A program made the translations under genes and the position numbers. DNA of 64,000 nucleotides from Eubacterium sp. AF16-48 (lineage in GTDB: Bacteria > Bacillota > Clostridia > Lachnospirales > Lachnospiraceae), in contig NZ_QUHB01000001.1 in the NCBI RefSeq assembly GCF_003479405.1, forward strand, positions 62,001 to 126,000, in the 5' to 3' direction. Shown one piece after another: positions 53,615 to 62,345 of the stretch; the first letter of the stretch is position 1; the number at the start of each line of letters is the position of its first letter. A model generated the notes under the pieces. That model was not told where the DNA came from. It worked only from the letters and a program-made list of their open reading frames with translations, and did not search any database.

Positions 53615-54871
53615 ATGACTAAAAAACCATTTATTACACTTGAACAGGTACAGGAAATTGTAAAGAAATATCCTACACCATTTCATATTTATGACGAAAA
53701 AGGATTTGTCGACAATGCAAAGAAAGTATATGAGGCTTTTTCATGGAATAAGGGCTTTAGAGAGTATTTTGCAGTAAAGGCAACCCCTAATCCTTTTATC
53801 ATAAAGAAGTTAGCTGAAGTTGGCTGTGGAGTTGACTGCTCATCATATACAGAATTAATGATAGCAGACAAGTTAGGACTTAGAAATGACGAAATCATGT
53901 TTTCATCTAATGAAACACCGGAAGGGGAATTTGCTTACTGCAACAGCCTTGGGGGAATTATTAATTTAGATGATATAACAATGATAGATTTTATGGAAAA
54001 GGAATGTGGTATTCCTGAAACTGTAAGCTGCAGATTCAATCCGGGTGGAGTTTTTGAAGTATGCAACGGCATTATGGATAATCCGGGAGAGTCAAAATAT
54101 GGAATGACCTTAGACCAGATTACAGAGGCATTTAAGATTTTAAAGGCAAAGGGTGTAAAGAATTTTGGTATTCATGCATTTTTAGCCAGTAATACAGTAA
54201 CAAATGAATATTATCCAATGCTTGCCAAAACAATATTTGAGTTGGCAGTTACTCTTAAAAAAGAAACAGGAGCAAATATTAAGTTTATTAACCTTTCAGG
54301 TGGCGTTGGTATACCATATAAGCCGGATCAGAAGCCAAATGATATTATGGCTATTGGAGAAGGTGTCAGAAAAGTATATGAAGAAATCCTTACACCGGAA
54401 GGCATGGATGATGTGGCAATATACACTGAAATGGGACGTTTTATGATGGGACCATATGGTGCTTTGGTAACAAAGGCAATTCACGAAAAGCATATCTACA
54501 AGGAATATATTGGGGTAGATGCATGTGCTGCAAACCTTATGAGACCGGCAATGTATGGGGCATATCACCATGTAACGGTTTTAGGAAAAGAAGATGCACC
54601 ATGCGACCATGTATATGATGTTGTAGGTTCGCTTTGTGAAAATAACGATAAATTTGCAGTGGACAGAAAACTTCCAAAAATTGATATGGGAGATTATATA
54701 TACATCCACGACACAGGGGCTCACGGATTTGCTATGGGGTATAATTACAACGGCAGATTACGTTCAGCTGAATTGCTGTTAAAGGAAGACGGCAGTGTTG
54801 AAATGATCAGAAGAGCAGAAACACCTAAAGATTACTTTGCAACCTTTGATTTCTGCGATATTATGAAATAA
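53615..54871 (+). CDS. lysA: Diaminopimelate decarboxylase (LysA-like, fold-type III PLP)
   Basis: 418 residues: PLP lysine Lys55 in EYFAVKATPNP, GCGVDCSSYTELMIA, INLSGGVGIPYKPDQ, EMGRFMMGPYG and GAHGFAMGYNYNGRLRSAELLL. The family converts meso-diaminopimelate to lysine. Motifs favour LysA, but related decarboxylases are not excluded. Start after CAGGAGG. No T-box or lysine riboswitch is visible upstream. Confidence 0.9.
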   Translation: MTKKPFITLEQVQEIVKKYPTPFHIYDEKGFVDNAKKVYEAFSWNKGFREYFAVKATPNPFIIKKLAEVGCGVDCSSYTELMIADKLGLRNDEIMFSSNETPEGEFAYCNSLGGIINLDDITMIDFMEKECGIPETVSCRFNPGGVFEVCNGIMDNPGESKYGMTLDQITEAFKILKAKGVKNFGIHAFLASNTVTNEYYPMLAKTIFELAVTLKKETGANIKFINLSGGVGIPYKPDQKPNDIMAIGEGVRKVYEEILTPEGMDDVAIYTEMGRFMMGPYGALVTKAIHEKHIYKEYIGVDACAANLMRPAMYGAYHHVTVLGKEDAPCDHVYDVVGSLCENNDKFAVDRKLPKIDMGDYIYIHDTGAHGFAMGYNYNGRLRSAELLLKEDGSVEMIRRAETPKDYFATFDFCDIMK

Positions 54872-54893
54872 AAATAGTAAAGAGCAGGCTTTT

Positions 54894-56282
54894 ATGAAGA
54901 AGATAGTTGGAGATTTATTAAAAAACAGAAACGTAGAAAGCGGTCTTAAGGAATATTATGGTAAATTTATGGAAATAAATAATAAATATGCCTTTATAAG
55001 ACTTGCCATGAATTATTATACTTATTACGTTGTGAAACAGGAAAGCGACGGAATAATGGATGCAGATTATGATTCTTATTTAAAAAAAGTAAACTGTATC
55101 ATAGAAAAATGCGCCAAAGATAACAACGAAAACGTGACGGAAGACATTGATACGTTAAATGAAATCAGAGATGAAATCATTGGAAAAGTAAAAGATGTTA
55201 CCTGTTTTGTGGATATGTATAATATATACGAGCACGCTATTAACCGTGTTGAATACAGGTTTAGGGATGATGAGCTTCCTGATGGCTATTCTGATGAAAA
55301 TTATACAAGAAAACTTATGCAGTATATACTTGAAGATGAAGATAACATGATGGTCAACAGCAAAATAAAAGATGTTGTAGGTCAGCTCCCTTTAAAACTA
55401 ACTAAAAGTAAGTTTTATGATATGCTTTCAAACGGTTTGTCTATATACAATGGAAGTACAAAAGATAGCGTGGATGATTTCCTGTATATGATAAAAAGTT
55501 CCTCCATGCTTGAAAAAACAGCATCCATGGAGGAAAGCTATCCATATTTGGCAGAAGCCTTTAAACAGTTAAAGGACATACACTTTAAGGAAATTACAAA
55601 TGAGCAGTACGAAGAGGCAAAGGATATTCTTTCAGAAATTGCCGCATATATTGATGAACAGATGGACGGGGCAATGATGATACAGGAAATCCTTAACGAT
55701 TTGCTTTTAGTGCTGTATACCAATGAGTTTTGCGTAAATGACAATATAGTAAAAGGCTGCGTGGAAATAATAAAGGATACCAACCTTTTATTTATGAACA
55801 AATTCAGTCCGAAAACATTAGAAGAAATAGAGGATATGTTTGTTATGTTAGAAGGGGAGCAGGAAAAGATTTATCCGTTGCTTGCTTCTTATGATATAAC
55901 AGACCAGATAAAGGAGAGTTTTTCGGAAACCATTTCTCAGCTACAGCTTGACGAGGTTTATGAGGTTGTGTATAGACTTCCGAAATTAAATTCTGACAGT
56001 ATGTTTGTGGAGATGGAGAAAGAACCGGATAATTCTGTTGCTGATGAAGATTACATTGAAACTAAGAAAAAGGAGTTATGTGATGAGTACGCTAAGTTAT
56101 TTAAGGATAACGAAAAGGCAGTAAACAGAGCGGTTTTGTCCGCTGCAATATCTGAACTTCCAATATTCTTTAATAATATAAGTGAACTTCAGGATTTTAT
56201 TTACAATACACTGGTAACATGTAACGATAAGGCTGAAAAGCTGGCGTGTATAGAAATTTTAAATGGTATAATGCAGGCTTAG
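54894..56282 (+). CDS. Uncharacterised acidic helical protein
   Basis: 462 residues, rich in Asp, Glu and Asn, without a signal peptide or membrane helix; almost the whole chain looks helical, with TPR-like stretches but no clear repeat I can align. I do not recognise a domain. It follows lysA by 22 nt and precedes a 109-residue unknown gene by 26 nt, then DUF2953 and GerW, so it may share their transcript and perhaps a sporulation or envelope role. Start after AGAGCAGG. Confidence 0.7.
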   Translation: MKKIVGDLLKNRNVESGLKEYYGKFMEINNKYAFIRLAMNYYTYYVVKQESDGIMDADYDSYLKKVNCIIEKCAKDNNENVTEDIDTLNEIRDEIIGKVKDVTCFVDMYNIYEHAINRVEYRFRDDELPDGYSDENYTRKLMQYILEDEDNMMVNSKIKDVVGQLPLKLTKSKFYDMLSNGLSIYNGSTKDSVDDFLYMIKSSSMLEKTASMEESYPYLAEAFKQLKDIHFKEITNEQYEEAKDILSEIAAYIDEQMDGAMMIQEILNDLLLVLYTNEFCVNDNIVKGCVEIIKDTNLLFMNKFSPKTLEEIEDMFVMLEGEQEKIYPLLASYDITDQIKESFSETISQLQLDEVYEVVYRLPKLNSDSMFVEMEKEPDNSVADEDYIETKKKELCDEYAKLFKDNEKAVNRAVLSAAISELPIFFNNISELQDFIYNTLVTCNDKAEKLACIEILNGIMQA

Positions 56283-56308
56283 CTTTAAGGTTGTAGCAGG
56301 AGTGGTAT

Positions 56309-56638
56309 ATGAGATGGTACGAAGATTTATATGTAGGATATAACCTTTTGGATAAAAAAAGACAGGTTATAAGAAAAATAAAAAATGGAAAACCTCAATT
56401 AAATAAGTACGTTATCACTTTGCCACAAAATGACTACGATACATTGGAAATATACCCGTCAAATATTTTAAATCAGAAGTGGTATCGGGATTCAGACATG
56501 GTAGTTGTGGGAATAACTGAAGGCATGGAAGAGGCAATGGATATGATACAGCTGATTATAATGGATTGCCTTAATGATACGGGAGAAGTTAAAGTTAAGA
56601 AATATATAATGAGCAAAATGGAAGCAGGGGAAGCATAG
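56309..56638 (+). CDS. Uncharacterised small protein
   Basis: 109 residues, soluble. MRWYEDLYVGYNLLDKKRQVIRKI at the N-terminus is followed by an alpha/beta pattern with ITLPQNDYDTLEIYPSNILNQKWY. I do not recognise a family. It is 3 nt upstream of the DUF2953 gene, so it is surely in the same operon. Start after AGGAG. Confidence 0.7.
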   Translation: MRWYEDLYVGYNLLDKKRQVIRKIKNGKPQLNKYVITLPQNDYDTLEIYPSNILNQKWYRDSDMVVVGITEGMEEAMDMIQLIIMDCLNDTGEVKVKKYIMSKMEAGEA

Positions 56639-56641
56639 CCT

Positions 56642-57592
56642 ATGGTACATATTTTGTTTTTGATTTTAAAAATAATAGGTATAGTATTGTTGGTTCTACT
56701 TACTCTTGCCTTTCTTATATTGCTATTTCCCATTAGTTACAGGGCAAAGGCTGATTTAAATGAAAAGTCATATAATGCTACAGTTAAGGCATTCTGGCTG
56801 TTTGGTATAGTACATTTTGGATTTGTAATAAATAATACCGGGAAAAAATATTGTTTAAGAATTTTAGGAATTCCTGTAAAAAGGTATTCTGAAAAAGAAA
56901 AGCATTCAAAAAAATCAGAAGATGATTTTAAGTATAATGTAAAGAAGGAAACTGCTGAGAACACCATAAGTAAGGATGAATTGCAAAATCAGGTAAAAAC
57001 GGAAGGCAGGCAGGGAAATGCAGATAATAAAGACAAGCCCGATATTATTAATATAAATATACAGGAAGAAGATGTATCTGAAAAACAGAAAGATGCAACT
57101 TTAAAAAAGCCTAAGGACAAAACTAAGAAAAAAATTAAAATATCTGAAATAATTACGAAAATTAAAGATAAAATAAAGGATATATACAATAGAATAAAAG
57201 AAGGTTTTCAAAATTTAGATAATTTAAAGAAAAAGGTGGCAAGATACAAGAAAATTCTTACTGCAAACATAACAAAAGAGGCATACAGGTTTGCAAAAAA
57301 ATATGTTTTAAAGATATTAAAACATATACGACCTAAAAAAGTCAGAGGCAATTTAAAAATCGGATTTGAGTATCCCGATGAAACAGGAAAAGCCATTGGA
57401 TACATTGCCGTGATATTTGGTATGTTTAACATTAATCCAAAGCATTTTAGAATAAACGCTGATTTTGAAAATAAGGTAATGGAAGGCAACATCAAGGCGA
57501 AAGGTACAGTTACGGTGGGCATTGCCGGATATTATATCTTAAGATTATATTGGAACAAGAAACTTAGAAGTGTAATAAGAAAATTAAGCTAA
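56642..57592 (+). CDS. DUF2953 domain protein (YtfI-like)
   Basis: 316 residues: an N-terminal membrane helix (ILFLILKIIGIVLLVLLTLAFLILLFP), a variable, highly charged Lys/Glu-rich middle (residues about 80-190), and a conserved C-terminal part FEYPDETGKAIGYIAVIFGMFNINP. DUF2953 proteins lie next to GerW/YtfJ in spore formers, as here, and are thought to be sporulation-linked. The ribosome binding site is weak, which suggests coupling to the gene 3 nt upstream. Confidence 0.85.
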   Translation: MVHILFLILKIIGIVLLVLLTLAFLILLFPISYRAKADLNEKSYNATVKAFWLFGIVHFGFVINNTGKKYCLRILGIPVKRYSEKEKHSKKSEDDFKYNVKKETAENTISKDELQNQVKTEGRQGNADNKDKPDIININIQEEDVSEKQKDATLKKPKDKTKKKIKISEIITKIKDKIKDIYNRIKEGFQNLDNLKKKVARYKKILTANITKEAYRFAKKYVLKILKHIRPKKVRGNLKIGFEYPDETGKAIGYIAVIFGMFNINPKHFRINADFENKVMEGNIKAKGTVTVGIAGYYILRLYWNKKLRSVIRKLS

Positions 57593-57604
57593 AGGAGGCA
57601 GCAT

Positions 57605-57964
57605 ATGGCAGATAATAAAAAAAGTACAGATGACTTATTAAAGGCAATGGAACAGTTTATTACTACAAAGTCTGTGGTAGGAGAACCTATAGTGGTAGGT
57701 GAAACCATTATTTTACCAATGGCAGATGTATCTTTTGGAATGGGAATCGGTACTTTTTCAAAGGGTGACAACGGGACAGGAGGTGTAGGAGGAAAAATTA
57801 CTCCTAGTGCCGTTCTTATTATTAAAGATGGTTCATCAAAGCTTATTAGCGTAAAAGACAATGATGGAATTTCAAGAATTATTGATATGGTGCCTGATAT
57901 TGTAAATAAGTTTACATCAAAAAATGATGACGATTATGATGAAGATGAGAATATAAACGATTAA
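57605..57964 (+). CDS. gerW: GerW/YtfJ family spore protein
   Basis: 119 residues: DDLLKAMEQFITTKSVVGEPIVVGETIILPMADVSFG-type start (seen as KSVVGEPIVVGE and ILPMADVSFGMG), GGVGGKITPSAVLII and a C-terminal acidic tail. In B. subtilis the homologue is needed for normal spore germination. It follows DUF2953 by 12 nt after AAGGAGG. Confidence 0.9.
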   Translation: MADNKKSTDDLLKAMEQFITTKSVVGEPIVVGETIILPMADVSFGMGIGTFSKGDNGTGGVGGKITPSAVLIIKDGSSKLISVKDNDGISRIIDMVPDIVNKFTSKNDDDYDEDENIND

Positions 57965-58063
57965 TAAATTATTACCGAAAGATAGGGCAAAATCCTGATT
58001 TGGTGGTAAAAAAACGCAATAAATGCATAAAATATATCATAAGCAATAAGGATAGGAAAAAAG

Positions 58064-58207
58064 ATGCATAAGTTATGTGGTTTTGCTTTATTCTGGTTAG
58101 CAGTGGGAATGACATTATCGTTATTAATAGAAAGTACATTTTTTGTGGTTTGCATAATAATTATATGCCTTATAGCAGGTTTTAATTTGTTTTGCTGCAA
58201 ACCCTGA
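58064..58207 (+). CDS. Small hydrophobic membrane peptide of unknown function
   Basis: 47 residues: MHKLCGFALFWLAVGMTLSL, a second hydrophobic stretch FFVVCIIIICLIAGFNLFCC, and a KP end; two membrane helices. AAGGATAGG lies upstream. It ends 13 nt before metF. I do not recognise it with certainty; the position after GerW suggests a spore or envelope role, or it may only be the leader of the met genes. Confidence 0.6.
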   Translation: MHKLCGFALFWLAVGMTLSLLIESTFFVVCIIIICLIAGFNLFCCKP

Positions 58208-58220
58208 TAAGGAGAAATAA

Positions 58221-59090
58221 GTGAATATAGCAGATTTATTTAAGAAAAAAACAGTATTTTCCTTTGAGGTTTTTCCACCAAAGAAGGAAAGTGGTGTAGA
58301 AACAATTTATAAGACACTTGAGGAATTGAAACAGTTAAATCCTGATTTTATTAGTGTAACTTATGGTGCCGGAGGAGTAGGTGTTGCAAATGCAACAACG
58401 GTAGACCTGTGTTCTAAAATAAAGAACGAATACGGTATTGAAACTATTGCTCATTTAACATGTCTTTATAACACAAAGGAAGACATTGACAGTATACTTG
58501 AAGAATTAAAGGAAAAGGGAATAGACAACATTCTTGCTTTAAGAGGAGATGTTAATCCTAATTTTGAATTAAAGCATGATTTTAGGTATGCATCAGAACT
58601 TACTGAGTATATTATGTCAAAAAATATGGGCTTTAATGTTTCAGGAGGATGCTATCCGGAGGTACATCAGGAAGCAGAAAGCATGATTGCTGACATAAAA
58701 AATCTTAAGAAAAAGATTGACGCAGGTGCAGACCATCTTATTTCTCAGTTATTCTTTGATAACAATGCTTTTTATGACTTTATTGAGAAAGTAAGAATAG
58801 CAGGGATTGATGTTCCTATTGAGGCAGGAATAATGCCTGTAACTAACAAGAAACAGATAGAAAGAATGGTTTCCATGTGTGGTGCAAGTATCCCGGCAAA
58901 GCTTTCAAAGGTGTTACAGCGTTTTGGTGATAATCCGGAAGCCATGAGAGATGCAGGTATTTCATATGCCATTGACCAGATAATTGATTTAGTAGCCAAT
59001 GGTGTTGAGGGTATTCACATTTACACTATGAATGATCCTTATATTGCAGGAAAAATAACAAAAAGTGTTGAAAGTATCATAAAAAACTAA
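58221..59090 (+). CDS. metF: 5,10-methylenetetrahydrofolate reductase
   Basis: A 289-residue FAD-dependent TIM barrel: FSFEVFPPKKESGVETIY, SVTYGAGGVG, AHLTCLYNT, ALRGDVNPN, LISQLFFDNNAFYDF and IEAGIMPVTNKKQ. It makes 5-methyl-THF for the MetH encoded downstream. GTG start after AAGGAG. No SAM or B12 riboswitch is visible in the leader. Confidence 0.95.
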   Translation: MNIADLFKKKTVFSFEVFPPKKESGVETIYKTLEELKQLNPDFISVTYGAGGVGVANATTVDLCSKIKNEYGIETIAHLTCLYNTKEDIDSILEELKEKGIDNILALRGDVNPNFELKHDFRYASELTEYIMSKNMGFNVSGGCYPEVHQEAESMIADIKNLKKKIDAGADHLISQLFFDNNAFYDFIEKVRIAGIDVPIEAGIMPVTNKKQIERMVSMCGASIPAKLSKVLQRFGDNPEAMRDAGISYAIDQIIDLVANGVEGIHIYTMNDPYIAGKITKSVESIIKN

Positions 59091-59110
59091 TAGATAAACA
59101 GGTTGGCATT

Positions 59111-59791
59111 ATGGTAAATAATAACAGAAACGTTATAATTGAAGACATTAATTTCGATGAAGCTCTTAGATATATGGGATATGGGAATCAGATTCCCGAT
59201 GACACAACAAAAGAGCTTCTTTTGTTGTGTGCAAAACAATTAAAAGAGGCTATGGAGCCTAAGTTTACATATAAGGTGTTTGATTTGGTTGACGGTCAGA
59301 TACCTAACAGTGAGTTTAAATTAGAGGGTAAGGCAATTGCTAATCATCTTGAAAACTGCGAAAAAGTGGTGTTTATGTGTGCAACCTTGTCGGGAAATGT
59401 TGATTTGCTAATCAGAAAAAAACAGATTACAGGTATGACGGAAGCAATCATAACAGATAGTCTGGCTTCTGCCGTTATTGAACAAGTATGTGATAAGGCG
59501 GAGGAGGTTATATTAAAGGATTTTAAGGACTATGAGCATACATGGAGATTTGGATTGGGATATGATGATTTTCCTCTAGAGGGTCAGAAAAAGTTTCTGG
59601 AAATTTTAGATGCCTCAAAGCGTGTGGGGGTTTGTGTAAACAGCAGTATGATGCTTACTCCTACTAAGTCCGTAACCTGCGTTATAGGTTTAGGACACAA
59701 TCTTAAGGTTTCCAGTCAAAAGAGCTGTGATACATGTAATTTTAGAGAAAAATGTCAATTTAGAAAGGAAGGAAAAAGCTGTGGCAGGTAA
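59111..59791 (+). CDS. Stand-alone MetH activation-domain protein
   Basis: 226 residues. The fold signature of the cobalamin-dependent methionine synthase activation domain is visible in WRFGLGYDDFPLEGQKKFLEIL and VCVNSSMMLTPTKSVTCVIGLG. The protein ends with a cysteine cluster CDTCNFREKCQFRKEGKSC, which may bind a metal or cluster. It likely supports SAM-dependent reactivation of cob(II)alamin on the separate MetH. It overlaps the MetH start by 11 nt, so the two are coupled. Confidence 0.85.
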   Translation: MVNNNRNVIIEDINFDEALRYMGYGNQIPDDTTKELLLLCAKQLKEAMEPKFTYKVFDLVDGQIPNSEFKLEGKAIANHLENCEKVVFMCATLSGNVDLLIRKKQITGMTEAIITDSLASAVIEQVCDKAEEVILKDFKDYEHTWRFGLGYDDFPLEGQKKFLEILDASKRVGVCVNSSMMLTPTKSVTCVIGLGHNLKVSSQKSCDTCNFREKCQFRKEGKSCGR

Positions 59792-62204
59792 TAGTATTTT
59801 TGAGAGAGATTATGTACTTTTAGATGGAGCAATGGGAACAATGCTTCAAAAGAAAGGTATGGAAGTGGGAACAGTTCCTGAAACCCTGAATATATTAAAG
59901 CCGGAGTGGATTGTGGATATTCATAAAAGCTATATTGAAGCAGGTGCTGATATAGTATATGCCAACACATTTGGTGCTAACAGATACAAAATGGAAAATA
60001 CCGGTTATTCCGTAAAGGAATTAATTAGTGCTGCAATTAAAAATGCAAAGGAAGCAGCAAAAGGTACAGATACATTAGTTGCTCTTGATTTAGGTCCTAT
60101 AGGTCAACTTCTTGAACCTACAGGAAGCCTTACTTTTGAAGAGGCATATGATATTTTTAAGGAAGAAGTGGTAGCTGCTGAGGGAGCAGATGTTATTGTA
60201 ATAGAAACAATGACTGATTTGCTAGAAACAAAGGCTGCCGTTCTTGCCGCAAAGGAAAATTCTAACCTTCCTGTAATGACTACAATGACATTTGAAGAAA
60301 ATAAGCGTACATTTACGGGATGTTCCGTATCTGCCATGTGTCTCACATTGCAGGGACTTGGGGTAGATGCATTAGGTGTCAACTGTTCATTAGGACCAAA
60401 AGACTTGCTTCCTATAGTTGAGGAAATATCCAAGTGGACATACCTTCCTATTGTGGTAAAGGCTAATGCAGGATTGCCTGACCCGGTCACTAATACATAC
60501 AATGTATCGGCAGATGAATTTGCAACTATCTGTAAGGAAATGCTTAAGTTTGGTGCAAAGGTTATGGGTGGATGCTGTGGTACAACTCCGGAATATGTTG
60601 CAAGATTAAAGGAAATGCTTGAAGAATCAAAGAAAAACGGCGATTTTAAGAAAAATGATTACAGTGGAGAAATGGCTGTATGTTCACCTCTTAAAACCGT
60701 TGTAGTAAATCAGCCTAGAATTGTTGGGGAAAGAATTAATCCAACAGGAAAGAAACGCTTTAAGCAGGCGCTTATTGAAAATGACATGGATTATATTTTA
60801 GGACAGGCTATAGAACAGATAGAAGGGGGAGCAGATATATTAGATGTAAATGTTGGTCTGCCTCAAATTGACGAAAGAGAAATGATGATTAAAACCATTA
60901 AAGCTCTTCAGTCAATTGTAGACGTGCCATTGCAGATAGACTCCACCAAGTCGGAAGTTTTAGAGGCGGCTCTTCGTGTGTACAATGGGAAGCCTATAGT
61001 CAATTCCGTTAATGGAGAGGATGCAGTTCTTGATAAAATACTTCCTGTAGTTGCCAAATACGGTGCTGCTGTTATTGGTCTTACATTAGACGAAAACGGC
61101 ATACCGGATAGTGCAGAAGGAAGAGTAAAAATTGCCGAAAAAATTATGAACAGGGCAATGGAATACGGAATCAGAAAAGAAAATATTATAATTGACTGCC
61201 TTACTCTTACGGTTTCTGCTGAACAGAAGGCTGCTCAGGAAACTCTTAAGGCACTTAATATTGTAAAAAATAAATTGGGACTTAAAACAGTTCTTGGAGT
61301 ATCAAATATTTCCTTTGGACTTCCTAACAGGGAAATTGTAAATAAAACATTTCTTACAATGGCACTTCACAGTGGTTTGGATTTACCTATTATTAATCCT
61401 AATGTTTCATCTATGGTGTGGGCTGTTAAAACATATAAGGTATTAGCGGCAATAGATGAAAATGCAATGGATTTTATAGAGTATTCTAACAATAATCCCA
61501 TAGAGGTAGCTGTTAAAAAAGATGCTACAGAAACAAAAACGGTAAAAAGTGCAGGAGCAGTATCTCTTGGAAGCAAAGAGGCAGATATGCTTCTTCATGC
61601 AATGGAAACAGGAATGAAAAATGACGGAAGAAGTATAACTAAGGATTTGTTAAACAACACAGATGCCATGGTGATAATTAACGAAATGCTTATTCCGGCA
61701 CTGGATGTGGTGGGAGATAAATTTGAAAAAGGCACAATATTCCTTCCACAGCTTATTTTGGCGGCAGATGTGGCTAAGGAATGCTTCGAGGAAATCAAGT
61801 ATTATCTGGCAAATAACGGTGAGGTATCTGAAAGTAAGGGTAAAATAATAGTAGCTACAGTAAAAGGTGACATACATGATATTGGGAAAAATATTGTCAA
61901 GGTTATACTGGAAAATTATGGCTTTGATGTTATTGATTTAGGCCGTGATGTAGACCCTATGGCTATAGTTAATTCAGCTATAGAAAATGATGTTCATCTG
62001 GTAGGTTTGTCAGCTCTTATGACAACAACCCTTGGCTCAATGGAAGAAACCATTAAGCTTTTACGTGAAAATAATGTAGAATGCAAGGTTATGGTAGGCG
62101 GTGCTGTTTTAACAGCAGATTATGCCATGCAGATAGGGGCAGATTACTATGCAAAGGATGCAAAAATGAGCGCAGATATTGCTAAGGAAGTTTTGTGTGA
62201 TTAA
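59781..62204 (+). CDS. metH: Cobalamin-dependent methionine synthase without activation domain
   Basis: About 807 residues. Domains in order: homocysteine-binding barrel with DGAMGTMLQ and the zinc cysteines in NCSLG and GGCCGTTP (1-300); pterin-binding domain with GERINPTGKKRFKQ (about 305-580); B12 cap and Rossmann domain with DIHDIGKNIVKVILENYGF, where the His binds cobalt (about 600-807). E. coli MetH is longer because it also carries the activation domain, which here is the previous gene. I place the start at GTG 59781 after GGAAGG; upstream in-frame ATG 59727 lies inside the previous gene. Confidence 0.94.
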   Translation: MAGNSIFERDYVLLDGAMGTMLQKKGMEVGTVPETLNILKPEWIVDIHKSYIEAGADIVYANTFGANRYKMENTGYSVKELISAAIKNAKEAAKGTDTLVALDLGPIGQLLEPTGSLTFEEAYDIFKEEVVAAEGADVIVIETMTDLLETKAAVLAAKENSNLPVMTTMTFEENKRTFTGCSVSAMCLTLQGLGVDALGVNCSLGPKDLLPIVEEISKWTYLPIVVKANAGLPDPVTNTYNVSADEFATICKEMLKFGAKVMGGCCGTTPEYVARLKEMLEESKKNGDFKKNDYSGEMAVCSPLKTVVVNQPRIVGERINPTGKKRFKQALIENDMDYILGQAIEQIEGGADILDVNVGLPQIDEREMMIKTIKALQSIVDVPLQIDSTKSEVLEAALRVYNGKPIVNSVNGEDAVLDKILPVVAKYGAAVIGLTLDENGIPDSAEGRVKIAEKIMNRAMEYGIRKENIIIDCLTLTVSAEQKAAQETLKALNIVKNKLGLKTVLGVSNISFGLPNREIVNKTFLTMALHSGLDLPIINPNVSSMVWAVKTYKVLAAIDENAMDFIEYSNNNPIEVAVKKDATETKTVKSAGAVSLGSKEADMLLHAMETGMKNDGRSITKDLLNNTDAMVIINEMLIPALDVVGDKFEKGTIFLPQLILAADVAKECFEEIKYYLANNGEVSESKGKIIVATVKGDIHDIGKNIVKVILENYGFDVIDLGRDVDPMAIVNSAIENDVHLVGLSALMTTTLGSMEETIKLLRENNVECKVMVGGAVLTADYAMQIGADYYAKDAKMSADIAKEVLCD

Positions 62205-62251
62205 AGTTTAGGAAAAAACGATTTTACAACAGTATAAACGTTAAGTTGTAT

Positions 62252-62280
62252 TTGACATTATGCCAATAAAATAATACAAT
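62252..62280 (+). promoter_or_regulatory. Promoter of the CARDB surface protein gene
   Basis: TTGACA (62252-62257), 17 nt, TACAAT (62275-62280), 65 nt before the start. The direct repeat GTTAAACGTTAAACG lies in the leader at about 62296-62310. Confidence 0.65.
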
Positions 62281-62345
62281 TTCAGTATATGGTTCGTTAA
62301 ACGTTAAACGCAGAATTGATAAATAAATAGTGAAGGGAGAAACAA

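Noticed and set aside
57965..58220. SAM or cobalamin riboswitch before metF/metH
   Set aside because: I find no SAM-I core or B12-box sequence; the gap instead holds a small open frame with a ribosome binding site.
62296..62310. GTTAAACGTTAAACG direct repeat as an operator
   Set aside because: It is a single short direct repeat; I could not find the motif at other promoters in the window.
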